NCBI GenBank assembly: GCA_902806365.1
Contig: CADCWJ010000488.1
Span: forward strand, 1 to 31,723
DNA length: 31,723 bases
Direction: 5' to 3'
Source of the DNA: an uncultured Thermomicrobiales bacterium
Lineage (GTDB): Bacteria > Chloroflexota > Chloroflexia > Thermomicrobiales > UBA6265
Shown here: positions 17,118 to 25,662 of the stretch, piece after piece
Layout: every line of letters begins with the position of its first letter
Numbering within the stretch: position 1 is the first letter of the stretch
Position numbers and translations under genes: made by a program
Notes under the pieces: generated by a model
Database searches by the model: none
The model's input: the letters and a program-made list of their open reading frames with translations, nothing else
What the model was told of the DNA's origin: nothing

Positions 17118-19466
17118 CTAGTCGGCGGCGCTGGCCTGGCGGCTCGCCTCGGCCTCGGTGATCGCCTGCCAGACGCGCTGAGGTGTGAACGGGATATCGA
17201 GGTGCGTGATGCCCCACGGCTCCAGCGCGTCGATCACGGCGTTGGCGGTCGCCGGGGTCGAGCCTATGGTCGCGGCCTCGCCGATGCCCTTCGCCCCGAG
17301 CGGATTCAGGTAGGTAGGCGTCTCGGTGTGGTGCGATTCGAACTCGGGGAAGTGGTGAGCCCTTGGGAATGTGTAGTCGTTGAGCGTACCGGTCATGAGC
17401 TCGCCCGATTCGTCGTACTCCATCTCCTCGAACAGCGCCTGCCCGATGCCCTGGGCGAGACCACCATGGACCTGGCCGGTCACCAGCATCGGGCTGATGA
17501 TCTTGCCGCAGTCGTCGACCGAGACGTAACGCAGGAACTTGATGTCCCCCGTCTCGGGAAGAACCTCGACCACCGCGACATGGGTTCCGAACGGGAACGT
17601 GGTGCCCGCAGGCCGGAAGAAGTCCGTCGATTCAAGGCCGGCATCGAACTCCTTCGGGAGCGATCCGCCATAGGCCGCTTCGGCGACCTCGGCGAGCGTC
17701 AGCCCGCGGCTGGGCACTCCCTTGACGCGATAGGTGCCGCCTTCGAGCTCGATGTCATCCACCGCCGCTTCCAGTAGATGCGCGGCGATCTGGCGGGCCT
17801 TCTCGCGGATCTTGTCCAGCGACAGCATTACCGCCGCGCCACCCACTGCGAGGCCGCGACTGCCCATCGTGCCGTTGCCCTGGGGAGTGTTCCCGGTGTC
17901 CCCGTGCTGGACGACCACATCCTCGAACGAGGCGCCGATATTGTCGGCGGCAAGCTGGGAGAAGGTCGTCTCCTGCCCCTGGCCATGCGGTGAGATGCCG
18001 GTAAAGATCGTCACCGCGCCGCTTGGCTCGACACGGACCGTCGAACTCTCCCATGGTCCGAAACCGCAGATCTCGACATAGCTCGCGAGGCCGATCCCGA
18101 TGTAGCGGCCCTGCTTCCGGGCCTCCGCCTGCTCGCGGCGCAGGTCTGCGTAGCCGACGATCTCGATCGCCTTGTCAAGCGGTTTCTCGTAATCCCCGGA
18201 GTCGTATTGCGGGCCGGCCAGTGTGTCGAATGGAAATCGGTCGGGCTGGATGAAGTTGACGCGGCGGACCTCGACCGGGTCGACGCCGGTGACGTCGGCC
18301 ACCAGATCGGCGACCCGCTCGATGTAGTAGGCGGCCTCCGGACGGCCAGCACCCCGGTACGCCCCGTTGGCGGCGGTGTTGGTATAGACGGTGGTCACGA
18401 CATAATCGAGGGCGGGGATGTCGTAGCAGCCGGTCGACATGATCCATGTCGAAGAACCCAGGTCGAGCCCCTTCGGCCACGCTCCACCGTCGACGTAGAC
18501 TCGCCCGCGCAATCCAAGGATCTTGCCGGTGGGGTCAGCGGCAACCTCGACATCGGCCCACTGATTCCGGCCATGGCTGCTGGCGAGCATGTTCTCGGAG
18601 CGCGTCTCGATCCACTTGACCGGGCGCTTGAGCATGTAGGCGAGGCCGGAGATCAGGTAATCCTCGGGATAGGCGCCGATCTTCTGGCCGAAGCCGCCGC
18701 CCACTTCCGGCGCGATGCAGCGCACCATGTTTTGGCTGATCCCGAGCGCGCTCGCGATCGAATTCCGGTTCCAGTGCGGCGCCTGGGTGGAGGTCCATAC
18801 CGTCAGCCCCCGCGTGATCGGGTCGATCGCGGCGGCAACGGCACGGGTCTCCATCGGTACGGCGTTCAGCCGCTGGCTCCGGATTCGCGCATTCGCGGTG
18901 AACGTGGCGTTCGCGAATGCGGCCTCGATGTCGGCTCCGCGCGTGCCGCCGACGATTGCCCCGATGTTGTTGGGAACCTGATCGTAAAGTTGAGGCGCGC
19001 CGTCTTCCATCGCGGCGAACACGTCGGTCACTGCATCGAGCATGTCGACATCGAGTTCTACCAGTTCGGCGGCATCGACGGCCAGGGCGCGTGTTGCGGC
19101 GACAACGACGGCGACTGGCTCACCGACGTAACGCACCTTGTCGATTGCCAGCGGACGGATGGGTGGCACGAAAATCTCGTCGTTGTCGTCCCCTTCGCCC
19201 GTTGTTTCGTCCTGGGTCTCGGTTTCTGTCGTCTTCAGGATGCGGGTCAGCGTCTCGCCAGTGATCACGGCAACAACACCGGGCGCGGCTTCGGCGGCAG
19301 AGACATCGACGCCCTTGATGACACCATGGGCGTACGGGGAGCGGAAGATCGCGGCGTGCAACAAGCCAGGTATCTGCACGTCGTCAACATAGGTCGACGA
19401 GCCTGTAATCAGTCGCGGATCTTCCTTGCGCCGAACACGGGCGCCGACCATCTTGCTCATGACCAT
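17118..19466 (-). CDS. CoxL-like molybdopterin-binding subunit (xanthine oxidase family, form II)
   Basis: 782 residues, full length for the large subunit of molybdenum hydroxylases (CO dehydrogenase, xanthine dehydrogenase, aldehyde oxidase). It opens with ARVRRKEDPRLITGSSTYVDD. GGGFGQK (256-262), GQGQETTFSQ and the late GAKGIGEAATIGS, with the catalytic Glu, bind and act at the Mo cofactor. The active-site loop is AYRGAGR (369-375), typical of form II CoxL; true CO dehydrogenases have AYRCSFR, so CO oxidation should not be assumed. An acidic insert lies at about residues 82-97. The electron-transfer partners, a 2Fe-2S subunit and an FAD subunit, are not next to it. ATG 19466 has GGGAG eleven bases upstream. 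The substrate is unknown. Confidence 0.92.
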   Translation of the reverse strand: MVMSKMVGARVRRKEDPRLITGSSTYVDDVQIPGLLHAAIFRSPYAHGVIKGVDVSAAEAAPGVVAVITGETLTRILKTTETETQDETTGEGDDNDEIFVPPIRPLAIDKVRYVGEPVAVVVAATRALAVDAAELVELDVDMLDAVTDVFAAMEDGAPQLYDQVPNNIGAIVGGTRGADIEAAFANATFTANARIRSQRLNAVPMETRAVAAAIDPITRGLTVWTSTQAPHWNRNSIASALGISQNMVRCIAPEVGGGFGQKIGAYPEDYLISGLAYMLKRPVKWIETRSENMLASSHGRNQWADVEVAADPTGKILGLRGRVYVDGGAWPKGLDLGSSTWIMSTGCYDIPALDYVVTTVYTNTAANGAYRGAGRPEAAYYIERVADLVADVTGVDPVEVRRVNFIQPDRFPFDTLAGPQYDSGDYEKPLDKAIEIVGYADLRREQAEARKQGRYIGIGLASYVEICGFGPWESSTVRVEPSGAVTIFTGISPHGQGQETTFSQLAADNIGASFEDVVVQHGDTGNTPQGNGTMGSRGLAVGGAAVMLSLDKIREKARQIAAHLLEAAVDDIELEGGTYRVKGVPSRGLTLAEVAEAAYGGSLPKEFDAGLESTDFFRPAGTTFPFGTHVAVVEVLPETGDIKFLRYVSVDDCGKIISPMLVTGQVHGGLAQGIGQALFEEMEYDESGELMTGTLNDYTFPRAHHFPEFESHHTETPTYLNPLGAKGIGEAATIGSTPATANAVIDALEPWGITHLDIPFTPQRVWQAITEAEASRQASAAD

Positions 19467-19585
19467 GGTGTCAGTTGCTCCCGTTTCGATCGTCGTTCCG
19501 TCAGTTGCATCGCCGTGGGCTCCAGGAACCCGCCCAGGACCGTCGCTGGTTCTCGTGGCGGTTGGGGCTCCGGCTCGGGTCTTTG

Positions 19586-19614
19586 ATTGTCACCGCGAAT
19601 CCAGGACCGGTCAA
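19586..19614 (-). promoter_or_regulatory. Candidate promoter for the CoxL-like gene
   Basis: On the minus strand TTGACC (19614-19609) and GACAAT (19591-19586) are separated by 17 bases. Transcription would start about 110 bases before the ATG. A 9-base direct repeat, GCAACTGAC on the minus strand, occurs twice, 30 bases apart (19470-19478 and 19500-19508), just upstream of the coding start. Confidence 0.35.
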
Positions 19615-19676
19615 CCACACGGTGACGCGGCGCTCGAATCTCAACCGACCATGTTCAGGCAATCACCGTCCGTGCG

Positions 19677-20441
19677 TTACAGATCATCATCCGCGGCGGC
19701 GCCAAGCCGGCTGGTCGGCGTGTCGGTGACGCCCGCGGGAGTGCTGCCATCGAGTGGCGCGTCACTCAGCCTCAGCCAGCCATGGCGAAGGGCGGTTACT
19801 ACTGCTTGGGTGCGATCGTTCACCGCCAGCTTGCGCAGAATTGAGGTCACGTGGTTCTTGACTGTCTGGGGACTGATCCCGAGTGCCTCACCGATCGCCG
19901 CGTTGGTCATGCCGTCGCTGACCTTCCGGAGGATCTCGAGCTCCCGATCGGTCAGCGGCATGAACGCATCGGACAGCGCCACATCGACGATAGTGCTGTT
20001 GCGGAACTGCTCCAGGACCCGAGCGGCGACGTACGGTTTGCTGAGAAGTTGCTCGTTGATGACGTACTCGCCAGTCGCGGATCGCCGGATCAACGCCAGC
20101 AGCATTTCCTCTCCGACGTCCCGGCCGCAATAGGCCGAAGCTCCGGCCCGGATCGCCCCGAACAGCTCGTCGTCACTCTCGCTCGCCGCAATCACGACGA
20201 TCGCGATGGCGGGATACCGGCGGCGCATCTGGGACGCGAGCGTGATTCCCGGCGCGTCGGTCACGGTCGTGCCGACGAGCGCAACATCGGGATCGACGGC
20301 TTCGGCCAGCCGATATCCGTCCTCGGCGTTCTCGGCGTTTCCGGCGGCGTCGAGGTCAGGCGTCGATTCGAGCACAGCGACGAGGCCTCGCCTGAAGAGG
20401 GCTTCCTGTTCGATCACGATGACCCGGATCTGTCCATTCAT
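19677..20441 (-). CDS. LuxR/NarL-type regulator with degenerate receiver
   Basis: 254 residues with the layout of a NarL-type response regulator: receiver-like domain (about 1-120), linker, and LuxR helix-turn-helix (about 161-217) with LTDRELEILRKVSDGMTNAAI and SPQTVKNHVTSILRKL. The receiver lacks the phosphorylation residues. The acidic pair is Glu11-Gln12, the phospho-acceptor position in PDVALVG is Gly57, and the conserved Lys is Arg107. It is therefore probably not switched by a histidine kinase, and none is adjacent. A low-complexity tail of about 30 residues follows the DNA-binding domain. ATG 20441 has GGGAG ten bases upstream. Its targets are unknown; the flanking CoxL-like gene and BMP importer are candidates by position only. 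Confidence 0.88.
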   Translation of the reverse strand: MNGQIRVIVIEQEALFRRGLVAVLESTPDLDAAGNAENAEDGYRLAEAVDPDVALVGTTVTDAPGITLASQMRRRYPAIAIVVIAASESDDELFGAIRAGASAYCGRDVGEEMLLALIRRSATGEYVINEQLLSKPYVAARVLEQFRNSTIVDVALSDAFMPLTDRELEILRKVSDGMTNAAIGEALGISPQTVKNHVTSILRKLAVNDRTQAVVTALRHGWLRLSDAPLDGSTPAGVTDTPTSRLGAAADDDL

Positions 20442-20658
20442 CGAGTTTCTACTCCCGCCGGGAAATGCGAGTCCGCTGGCGTTGCGACACGATCGATCAC
20501 GAGCGTCCTCCCACGTCTGGCCCACCAGTTGCTCGCCGGCCGAGCAGGCTGGTCCCCGATTGCTGGAGCGTCAATGAGGGATGTTCTCCCCCCATGGTTA
20601 TCATATACGACGGTAAACAGCTTGTGGCGTGCCGTGTCTCTGCGGAAGCGGGGCATTG

Positions 20659-21549
20659 CTACTGCGCGGTGGCGTGCTTTCCGAGTCCTTCCGGCGCCGG
20701 GCTGCCTCGGACCAGACCGGTGATGGCGATCAGGGTCAACAGGTAGGGAAGCGCGACGAGCAAATCTGATGAGACCGGAAAATTGGAGGTCGCCTGCGCC
20801 TGTATCTGCACCGCCGCCGCGGCGCCGAACAGCAGCGTCGCCCCCAAGGCTCCAAAAGGAGTCCAGCCGCCGAAGATGACGGCGGCGAGGGCGATGAAGC
20901 CGCGACCGGCGGTCATGTCCAACGTAAAGTAGGAGAGATCACCGATCGACAGGAAGGCGCCGCCGAGTCCGGCCAACACGCCGCTCAGGATGACCGCGAC
21001 ATAGCGATTGCGGGCGACATCGATGCCAACGCTCTCGGCCGCCTGCGGATGCTCTCCCGCCGCCAGCACGTGCAGTCCCTGGCGCGTTCGGAATAACCCG
21101 ACGTAGACAAGGGGCACCAGCAGCAGGGCGACCGGGATGAGGACGTTGAGCCCGCCAAGGAAGCCCAGATCGGGCAGGCGCTCGACGGAATCCGTGCCAC
21201 CTGCCTTGCCCCAGATCAGCTGGATCAGGAACGCGGTCAGCCCGGCGGCGATCAGGTTGACCGCGGTCCCGGCGACGATCTGGTTCGCCCGCAGCGTGAT
21301 GCACCAGAAGGCGTGGATGGCGCCCGCGACACCGGCGGCGAAGACCCCGAGCAGCAGGCCGAGCCAGGGATTCCCTGTCCAGTGGGTACCCGCGACAGCG
21401 AAGAAAGCGCCAGTCAGCATCATCCCTTCGAGCGCGATGTTGACGACCCCGGAGCGCTCGGAAATCAGCCCGCCCATTGCCGCGAAGATCAGGGGCGTCG
21501 CCATGCGCAGGGTGGCGGAAAGCAACGCCAGGGTGAAAAAGTCGCTCAC
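20659..21549 (-). CDS. BMP-type ABC transporter permease (NupQ/YufQ-like)
   Basis: 296 residues, eight or more hydrophobic segments. It has the branched-chain/nucleoside permease signature around ISERSGVVNIALEGMMLTGAFFA and the cytoplasmic loop LHVLAAGEHPQAAESVGIDV, which contacts the ATPase. With the other permease it forms the inner-membrane channel of an importer like B. subtilis NupNOPQ (guanosine) or other BMP-family nucleoside systems. GTG 21549 is the start, with GAGGG seven bases upstream, 24 bases after the first permease gene. It is the last gene of the four-gene transporter operon. A 217-base gap with no convincing gene separates it from the LuxR-type gene downstream. Confidence 0.93.
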   Translation of the reverse strand: MSDFFTLALLSATLRMATPLIFAAMGGLISERSGVVNIALEGMMLTGAFFAVAGTHWTGNPWLGLLLGVFAAGVAGAIHAFWCITLRANQIVAGTAVNLIAAGLTAFLIQLIWGKAGGTDSVERLPDLGFLGGLNVLIPVALLLVPLVYVGLFRTRQGLHVLAAGEHPQAAESVGIDVARNRYVAVILSGVLAGLGGAFLSIGDLSYFTLDMTAGRGFIALAAVIFGGWTPFGALGATLLFGAAAAVQIQAQATSNFPVSSDLLVALPYLLTLIAITGLVRGSPAPEGLGKHATAQ

Positions 21550-21573
21550 AGGAAACCCTCGTGCTACGGGGGG

Positions 21574-22701
21574 TCAGCGCGTCGGCGAGCCCGGCGCGGT
21601 CTCGATTCCGGACCCGCGCGAGGGAGAACGATCGCGCCCGGATGGTGCCGCCGGGTCGATCAGCTTGCGGAAGAAGGGTAACCGGTTGATGGCCTCGAAG
21701 GCGGCGACCGCGAAGATGACCAGACCCTGAAGCACCAGCACGATCTCCCGGCTCACATCCGATTGACTCTGCATCGCGGGCGCACCGGCGCTGAGGAATC
21801 CAAACAGGAGCCCGGAGAAAATGATCCCAAACGGATGGTTCCGCCCCACGAGTCCGACCGCAATCGCCGTGAAGCCCAACCCCGGCGGCGCGCCACTGTG
21901 CCGGCCGTGGAGCCCCAGCGTCTCGCCCGCTCCGGCCAGACCGCCGAGCAACCCGGCGACACCCATCGCGATCGCGATCGTCCTGCCCCAGTGAATCCCG
22001 CCGTACGTGGCCGCGCCGCGCGAAAGGCCGACGGTTCGGATGTTGTATCCAAAGGTCGTCCGGAACAGGACGTACCACAGCACCAGCGCCGCCACCAGGG
22101 CGATCAGCACGCCCGCGTGAAGCCGAGTCCGCTCGAGCAGGATCGGCAGCCGGGCCCCGTCGAGGACCCGGTTCGTGCCCTGGACCTGAGGATCGACCGG
22201 CAGCCACCCGGATTGTTTCTGGATCGAGTAAGTGATGAGTCGGAAAGCGAGGTAGTTCAGCATGATCGTGGTGATCACTTCATGCGCGCCGGTGGCCGCC
22301 TTCAGGATCCCCGGGATCAGGCCCCAGACGCCCCCCGCGAGCGCGGCGCTGAAGACCGCGAGTGGCAGGTGCAGCGCCGCTGGCAGGCCCATGTCAAGCG
22401 AACCGATCAGGCCGGCCGCAAAACCACCCATCACGAGCTGTCCCTCGATCCCGATATTGAACAGCCCGGCTCGCGCCGCGATTCCGAAGGAGAGCCCGCC
22501 AAGGATCAACGGGGCGGCGTAGACCAGCGTTTCCGCCCGGCCCCGGCGGGAACCAAGCGCCCCCTCGGCTAGGGCCCGGTAGGCTTCCCACGGGTTGTGC
22601 CCAGCGATTGCGATGACGATTGCGCCGACCGCCAGCGCGACCACGACGGCAAGCACCGACCCCGCCACATTGACCAGCGCCGCGCCGGGTCGCGCGCCCA
22701 T
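21574..22701 (-). CDS. BMP-type ABC transporter permease (NupP/YufP-like)
   Basis: 375 residues with about eight to ten membrane segments. It contains LIYAAPLILGGLSFGIAARAGLFNIG-type sequence (here VYAAPLILGGLSFGIAARAG) and GAHEVITTIMLNYLA, both typical of the longer permease of BMP-family importers. ATG 22701 is taken as the start because it overlaps the ATPase stop by one base (TGATG); a TTG one codon earlier is possible. The C-terminal 25 residues are charged, Pro/Ser/Arg-rich and probably cytoplasmic. It pairs with the permease gene 24 bases downstream. Confidence 0.93.
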   Translation of the reverse strand: MGARPGAALVNVAGSVLAVVVALAVGAIVIAIAGHNPWEAYRALAEGALGSRRGRAETLVYAAPLILGGLSFGIAARAGLFNIGIEGQLVMGGFAAGLIGSLDMGLPAALHLPLAVFSAALAGGVWGLIPGILKAATGAHEVITTIMLNYLAFRLITYSIQKQSGWLPVDPQVQGTNRVLDGARLPILLERTRLHAGVLIALVAALVLWYVLFRTTFGYNIRTVGLSRGAATYGGIHWGRTIAIAMGVAGLLGGLAGAGETLGLHGRHSGAPPGLGFTAIAVGLVGRNHPFGIIFSGLLFGFLSAGAPAMQSQSDVSREIVLVLQGLVIFAVAAFEAINRLPFFRKLIDPAAPSGRDRSPSRGSGIETAPGSPTR

Positions 22702-24269
22702 CAATCGGCTGCCTGCGCCGGGACGGCGTTGATCGCGCGGCCACCCATCAGCAAGCCAAGCTCGGAGCGGGAGACATCGGCGCTGGCGAACTCGCCCACG
22801 ATCCTGCCGTCGAACAGGACGATGATCCGATCGCTGAGGTCGAGCACTTCGTCCAGGTCGAATGAGAGCAGGAGAACCGCCTTGCCCGCGTCCCGCGTTT
22901 CGATCAGGCTGCGGTGGACGAATTCGATCGCCCCAACATCGAGCCCGCGCGTCGGCTGGATCGCGAGGACGATTCCCGGCTCGCGTTGAAGCTCGCGCGC
23001 AATGATCAGCTTTTGCTGATTGCCGCCGGACAGCGTGCGGGCGGGCACCGCTGGTGACGGCGCGCGAACATCGAACAGGGACATCAGCTTGCGGGTCAGT
23101 GACCGGATCATGCCACCATTGATCCGGCCGTTCCTGGTGAACCCCCGCCGCTCGGTGTTGCCCAGCAGGACGTTCTCCCAGAGCGGAAAATCGAGCACCA
23201 GCCCACGACCGTGACGATCCTCCGGAATGTAGGAGATCCCGGCCCGCCGGAACGCGGTTGCCCCTTCACCCGCGACCTGTTTCCCACCGACGACCAGCGA
23301 GCCGGACGCCGGTGGACGGAGGCCGGAGAGCACCTCGACCAACTCGGTCTGCCCGTTTCCTTCGATACCGCAGACTCCCAGAATCTCGCCTTGCCGGAGC
23401 TCGATCCGGGCGACATCCAGAGTGACCCGGCCATGCTTGCCGACGCACCGCAGGTCCGTTCCAAGGAGGACGGTGTCTCCCGGTCTGGCCGAGCCGCGGT
23501 CCACCCGGAGCAGCACCTCGCGGCCGACCATGAGCTCCGCCAGTTCATCGGCAGAGGTCTCGCCGGTGATCCGCGTGCCGATCGTCTTCCCGCGCCGGAT
23601 TACGGTCACCCGGTCGCTGATCGCGGCGATCTCCTTGAGCTTATGGGTGATGAAGATGATCGTTCCGCCGGCCGCCTTGAGCCGGTTGAGGATCACGTAG
23701 AGGTCGTCGATCTCCTGCGGAGTCAGGAGAGCCGTCGGTTCGTCCATGATCAGGATCCGGCTGCCGAGATAAAGTGCGCGCAGGATTTCGACGCGCTGCT
23801 GCATCCCCACCGGCAGGTCGCCCACGAGGGTTCCCGGATCGACTTCCAGACCGTACGAGGCCCCCAACTCGGCTACCCGTCGCTCTGCGGCCGCGCGGTC
23901 GAGGAGGGGTCCGGAGCCTTCGTTGCCCAGGATCACGTTCTCGGCGACCGTAAACCGGGGGATCAGCATGAAGTGCTGATGAACCATCCCGAGTCCGGCT
24001 TCAACAGCCTGGCGCGTGCCGTGGAAATGAACCGGGGCGCCGTTCACGAGAATCTCGCCTTCATCGGGCGTATACAGCCCGAAAAGGAGATTCATCAGCG
24101 TCGATTTTCCGGCCCCATTCTCGCCGACGAGCGCGTGGATCTCGCCCACACGCACCTCGAAATTGACACCGTCGTTGGCGACGACGCCCGCAAAGCGCTT
24201 GACAACATTCCGCATCTCTACCGCGAGCGGAATGGTCTGGGACTGGGACGGATTCAACGAGTCAGCCAT
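22701..24269 (-). CDS. BMP-type ABC transporter ATPase with two nucleotide-binding domains
   Basis: 522 residues with two fused ABC domains, as in NupO/YufO and sugar importers of the RbsA type. The first domain has Walker A GENGAGKS (49-56), a diverged signature LPVGMQQRVEIL and Walker B ILIMDEPTA. The second lacks a proper Walker A (GVCGIEGNGQTELVE) but keeps the signature LSGGNQQK and ends Walker B as AIQPTRGLDVGA without the catalytic Glu. This asymmetry is usual for the family, so one site hydrolyses ATP. ATG 24269 has no clear ribosome site. It follows the binding-protein gene after 62 bases that hold a strong hairpin, and it overlaps the next permease by one base. Confidence 0.94.
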   Translation of the reverse strand: MADSLNPSQSQTIPLAVEMRNVVKRFAGVVANDGVNFEVRVGEIHALVGENGAGKSTLMNLLFGLYTPDEGEILVNGAPVHFHGTRQAVEAGLGMVHQHFMLIPRFTVAENVILGNEGSGPLLDRAAAERRVAELGASYGLEVDPGTLVGDLPVGMQQRVEILRALYLGSRILIMDEPTALLTPQEIDDLYVILNRLKAAGGTIIFITHKLKEIAAISDRVTVIRRGKTIGTRITGETSADELAELMVGREVLLRVDRGSARPGDTVLLGTDLRCVGKHGRVTLDVARIELRQGEILGVCGIEGNGQTELVEVLSGLRPPASGSLVVGGKQVAGEGATAFRRAGISYIPEDRHGRGLVLDFPLWENVLLGNTERRGFTRNGRINGGMIRSLTRKLMSLFDVRAPSPAVPARTLSGGNQQKLIIARELQREPGIVLAIQPTRGLDVGAIEFVHRSLIETRDAGKAVLLLSFDLDEVLDLSDRIIVLFDGRIVGEFASADVSRSELGLLMGGRAINAVPAQAAD

Positions 24270-24288
24270 TGCGGCATTCTACACACAA

Positions 24289-24316
24289 ACAGGGAGCCGG
24301 TTGCCCGGCTCCCTGT
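24289..24316 (-). terminator. Intercistronic hairpin (attenuator-like) after the binding-protein gene
   Basis: ACAGGGAGCCGG (24289-24300) and CCGGCTCCCTGT (24305-24316) form a perfect 12-base stem with a 4-base loop. On the transcribed strand it is followed by TTTGTGTGT. It lies 15 bases after the binding-protein stop and 19 before the ATPase start. Partial termination or protection of the upstream mRNA would give more binding protein than membrane subunits, a common need in ABC importers. Confidence 0.75.
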
Positions 24317-24331
24317 CACGCGTAAAAGACC

Positions 24332-25456
24332 CTAACTGACCGGCGAGGCGGCCGGAGACGCTTCTGGCGAACCTACCGGCGACGCGACCGGCGTGGCGGC
24401 GCCCTCGATCGGCGTCGGCCGGAACGCGGCCAGCTCCTCGTCCGTGGCTGGCGGGACGATCACACCGTCGAGGATCGCCTGCTTGTATGCCATCACGGTC
24501 TCGATGATCGCCGGATCGACGGTCGAGTCGAAGGCATAGATGTCGATTCCTTCTTCGGCGATGCCGAGATTATCGGTCGTGCCGCCGGGAAACGAGCCCT
24601 CGACGAGGAATTGCGTCGCCTCGAAGAAGCCCGTATCGACCCCCTTGCGAGCGGCCCCGAGCTGCCGGCCCGGTCCGAGATGCGACTGATCCGTATCAGC
24701 GGCGATGACCCAGAACCCCGCACCGCGCTCGTTCGCCGCGTCGAACGAGCCGACTCCCGTTCGGCCGGCGATCGGGAAGACGACATCGGCATTGTTGTTG
24801 TACTGGGCGAGTGTGAGCTCCTTGCCCAGCGCCGGGTCCTCGAAGTTGTCGGCGTACGAAATCAATACCTCGATGTCCGGATTGATCGATCGCGCTCCGG
24901 CGACGTAGCCGACCTCGTAGCGGAGCACCGGGGGAACGCGGATGCCGCCAACGACGCCGAGCACCCCGGTCTGGCTGGCAAGGGCGCCGAGCACACCGGC
25001 CAGGAATCCGCCCTCCTGCTCGCGGAACACGATGGAATACACATTGGGCTGCTCGACGACGCCGTCCAGGATCGCGAAGGAACTGTCCGGAAACTGCGGT
25101 GCCACTTCCGCCACCGCGTCACCCAGCAGCGCACCGACGGCAATCGTGAGCTGACCCGCCTCGGCGCCGGCGGTGAGATTGGGCACGTAGTCGGCCTGCG
25201 TCTGGCTCTCCTGGATCTCGAACGTTACGCCGAGTTCCTCGGCTGCCCGGTCTCCCCCGAGCTTCGCAAGGTCGTTGAAGTTCTGGTCGCCGATGCCGGC
25301 GGTGTCGGTCACCATCGTGACCGTGATGTCGGACCCGTCCTGGGCCGCTGCGCTGGTCGCCATTGCCAGTACGCTTGTACCGAGCACGGCGCCCGACGAA
25401 GCGGCGATCAGGCGACGCCGGTTAAGGCGTGAGTCCATGCGTGAAATGCCCGCCAT
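24332..25456 (-). CDS. BMP-family substrate-binding protein
   Basis: 374 residues. A Tat-like signal is visible at the start: SRLNRRRLIAASSGAVLG with a twin arginine, a hydrophobic stretch and AAAQ near the cleavage site; no lipobox Cys is seen. The mature part reads VTMVTDTAGIGDQNFNDLAKLG, the classic opening of BmpA/Med/PnrA proteins, and FREQEGGFLAGVLGALAS is the second family hallmark. These proteins bind purine nucleosides or related ligands outside the membrane. The last 25 residues are a low-complexity ATPVASPVGSPEASP tail, perhaps a wall or matrix linker. ATG 25456 has GGGAGGGA about eight bases upstream; an open frame to 25570 is not protein-like. It is first in the operon. Confidence 0.94.
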   Translation of the reverse strand: MAGISRMDSRLNRRRLIAASSGAVLGTSVLAMATSAAAQDGSDITVTMVTDTAGIGDQNFNDLAKLGGDRAAEELGVTFEIQESQTQADYVPNLTAGAEAGQLTIAVGALLGDAVAEVAPQFPDSSFAILDGVVEQPNVYSIVFREQEGGFLAGVLGALASQTGVLGVVGGIRVPPVLRYEVGYVAGARSINPDIEVLISYADNFEDPALGKELTLAQYNNNADVVFPIAGRTGVGSFDAANERGAGFWVIAADTDQSHLGPGRQLGAARKGVDTGFFEATQFLVEGSFPGGTTDNLGIAEEGIDIYAFDSTVDPAIIETVMAYKQAILDGVIVPPATDEELAAFRPTPIEGAATPVASPVGSPEASPAASPVS

Positions 25457-25585
25457 CGAGATTCCCTCCCTGTCGTGTGGCCCGCCACATGTCGCCGCCG
25501 GGCCACTCTCCGTTTCCAACGATGTTGCGTGCGATCCGCCGGATGAGCTTCCAGCACATGGTACCAGCATCGACCGTCCCGCCGA

Positions 25586-25622
25586 GGCGACACTAGTCGC
25601 CCAAGTCGTGCAATTTGCACGA
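25586..25622. promoter_or_regulatory. Two adjacent inverted repeats between importer and lyase-like gene
   Basis: GGCGAC-ACTA-GTCGCC (25586-25601) is a 6-base inverted repeat with a 4-base centre. Four bases later TCGTGCAATTTGCACGA (25606-25622) is a perfect 8-base inverted repeat around one central base, the usual form of a dimeric-repressor operator. Both lie in the 206-base region between the binding-protein gene (minus) and the lyase-like gene (plus), 40 to 77 bases before the latter. The protein that binds is not known. Confidence 0.6.
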
Positions 25623-25662
25623 AGTACACGCCGCGCAAGCAGATGAGAGTCGAGATTTCGCC

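Noticed and set aside
18207..19586. A 459-codon plus-strand open frame opposite the CoxL-like gene
   Set aside because: Shadow of the minus-strand gene; composition is Gly/Asp/His-rich and without known motifs.
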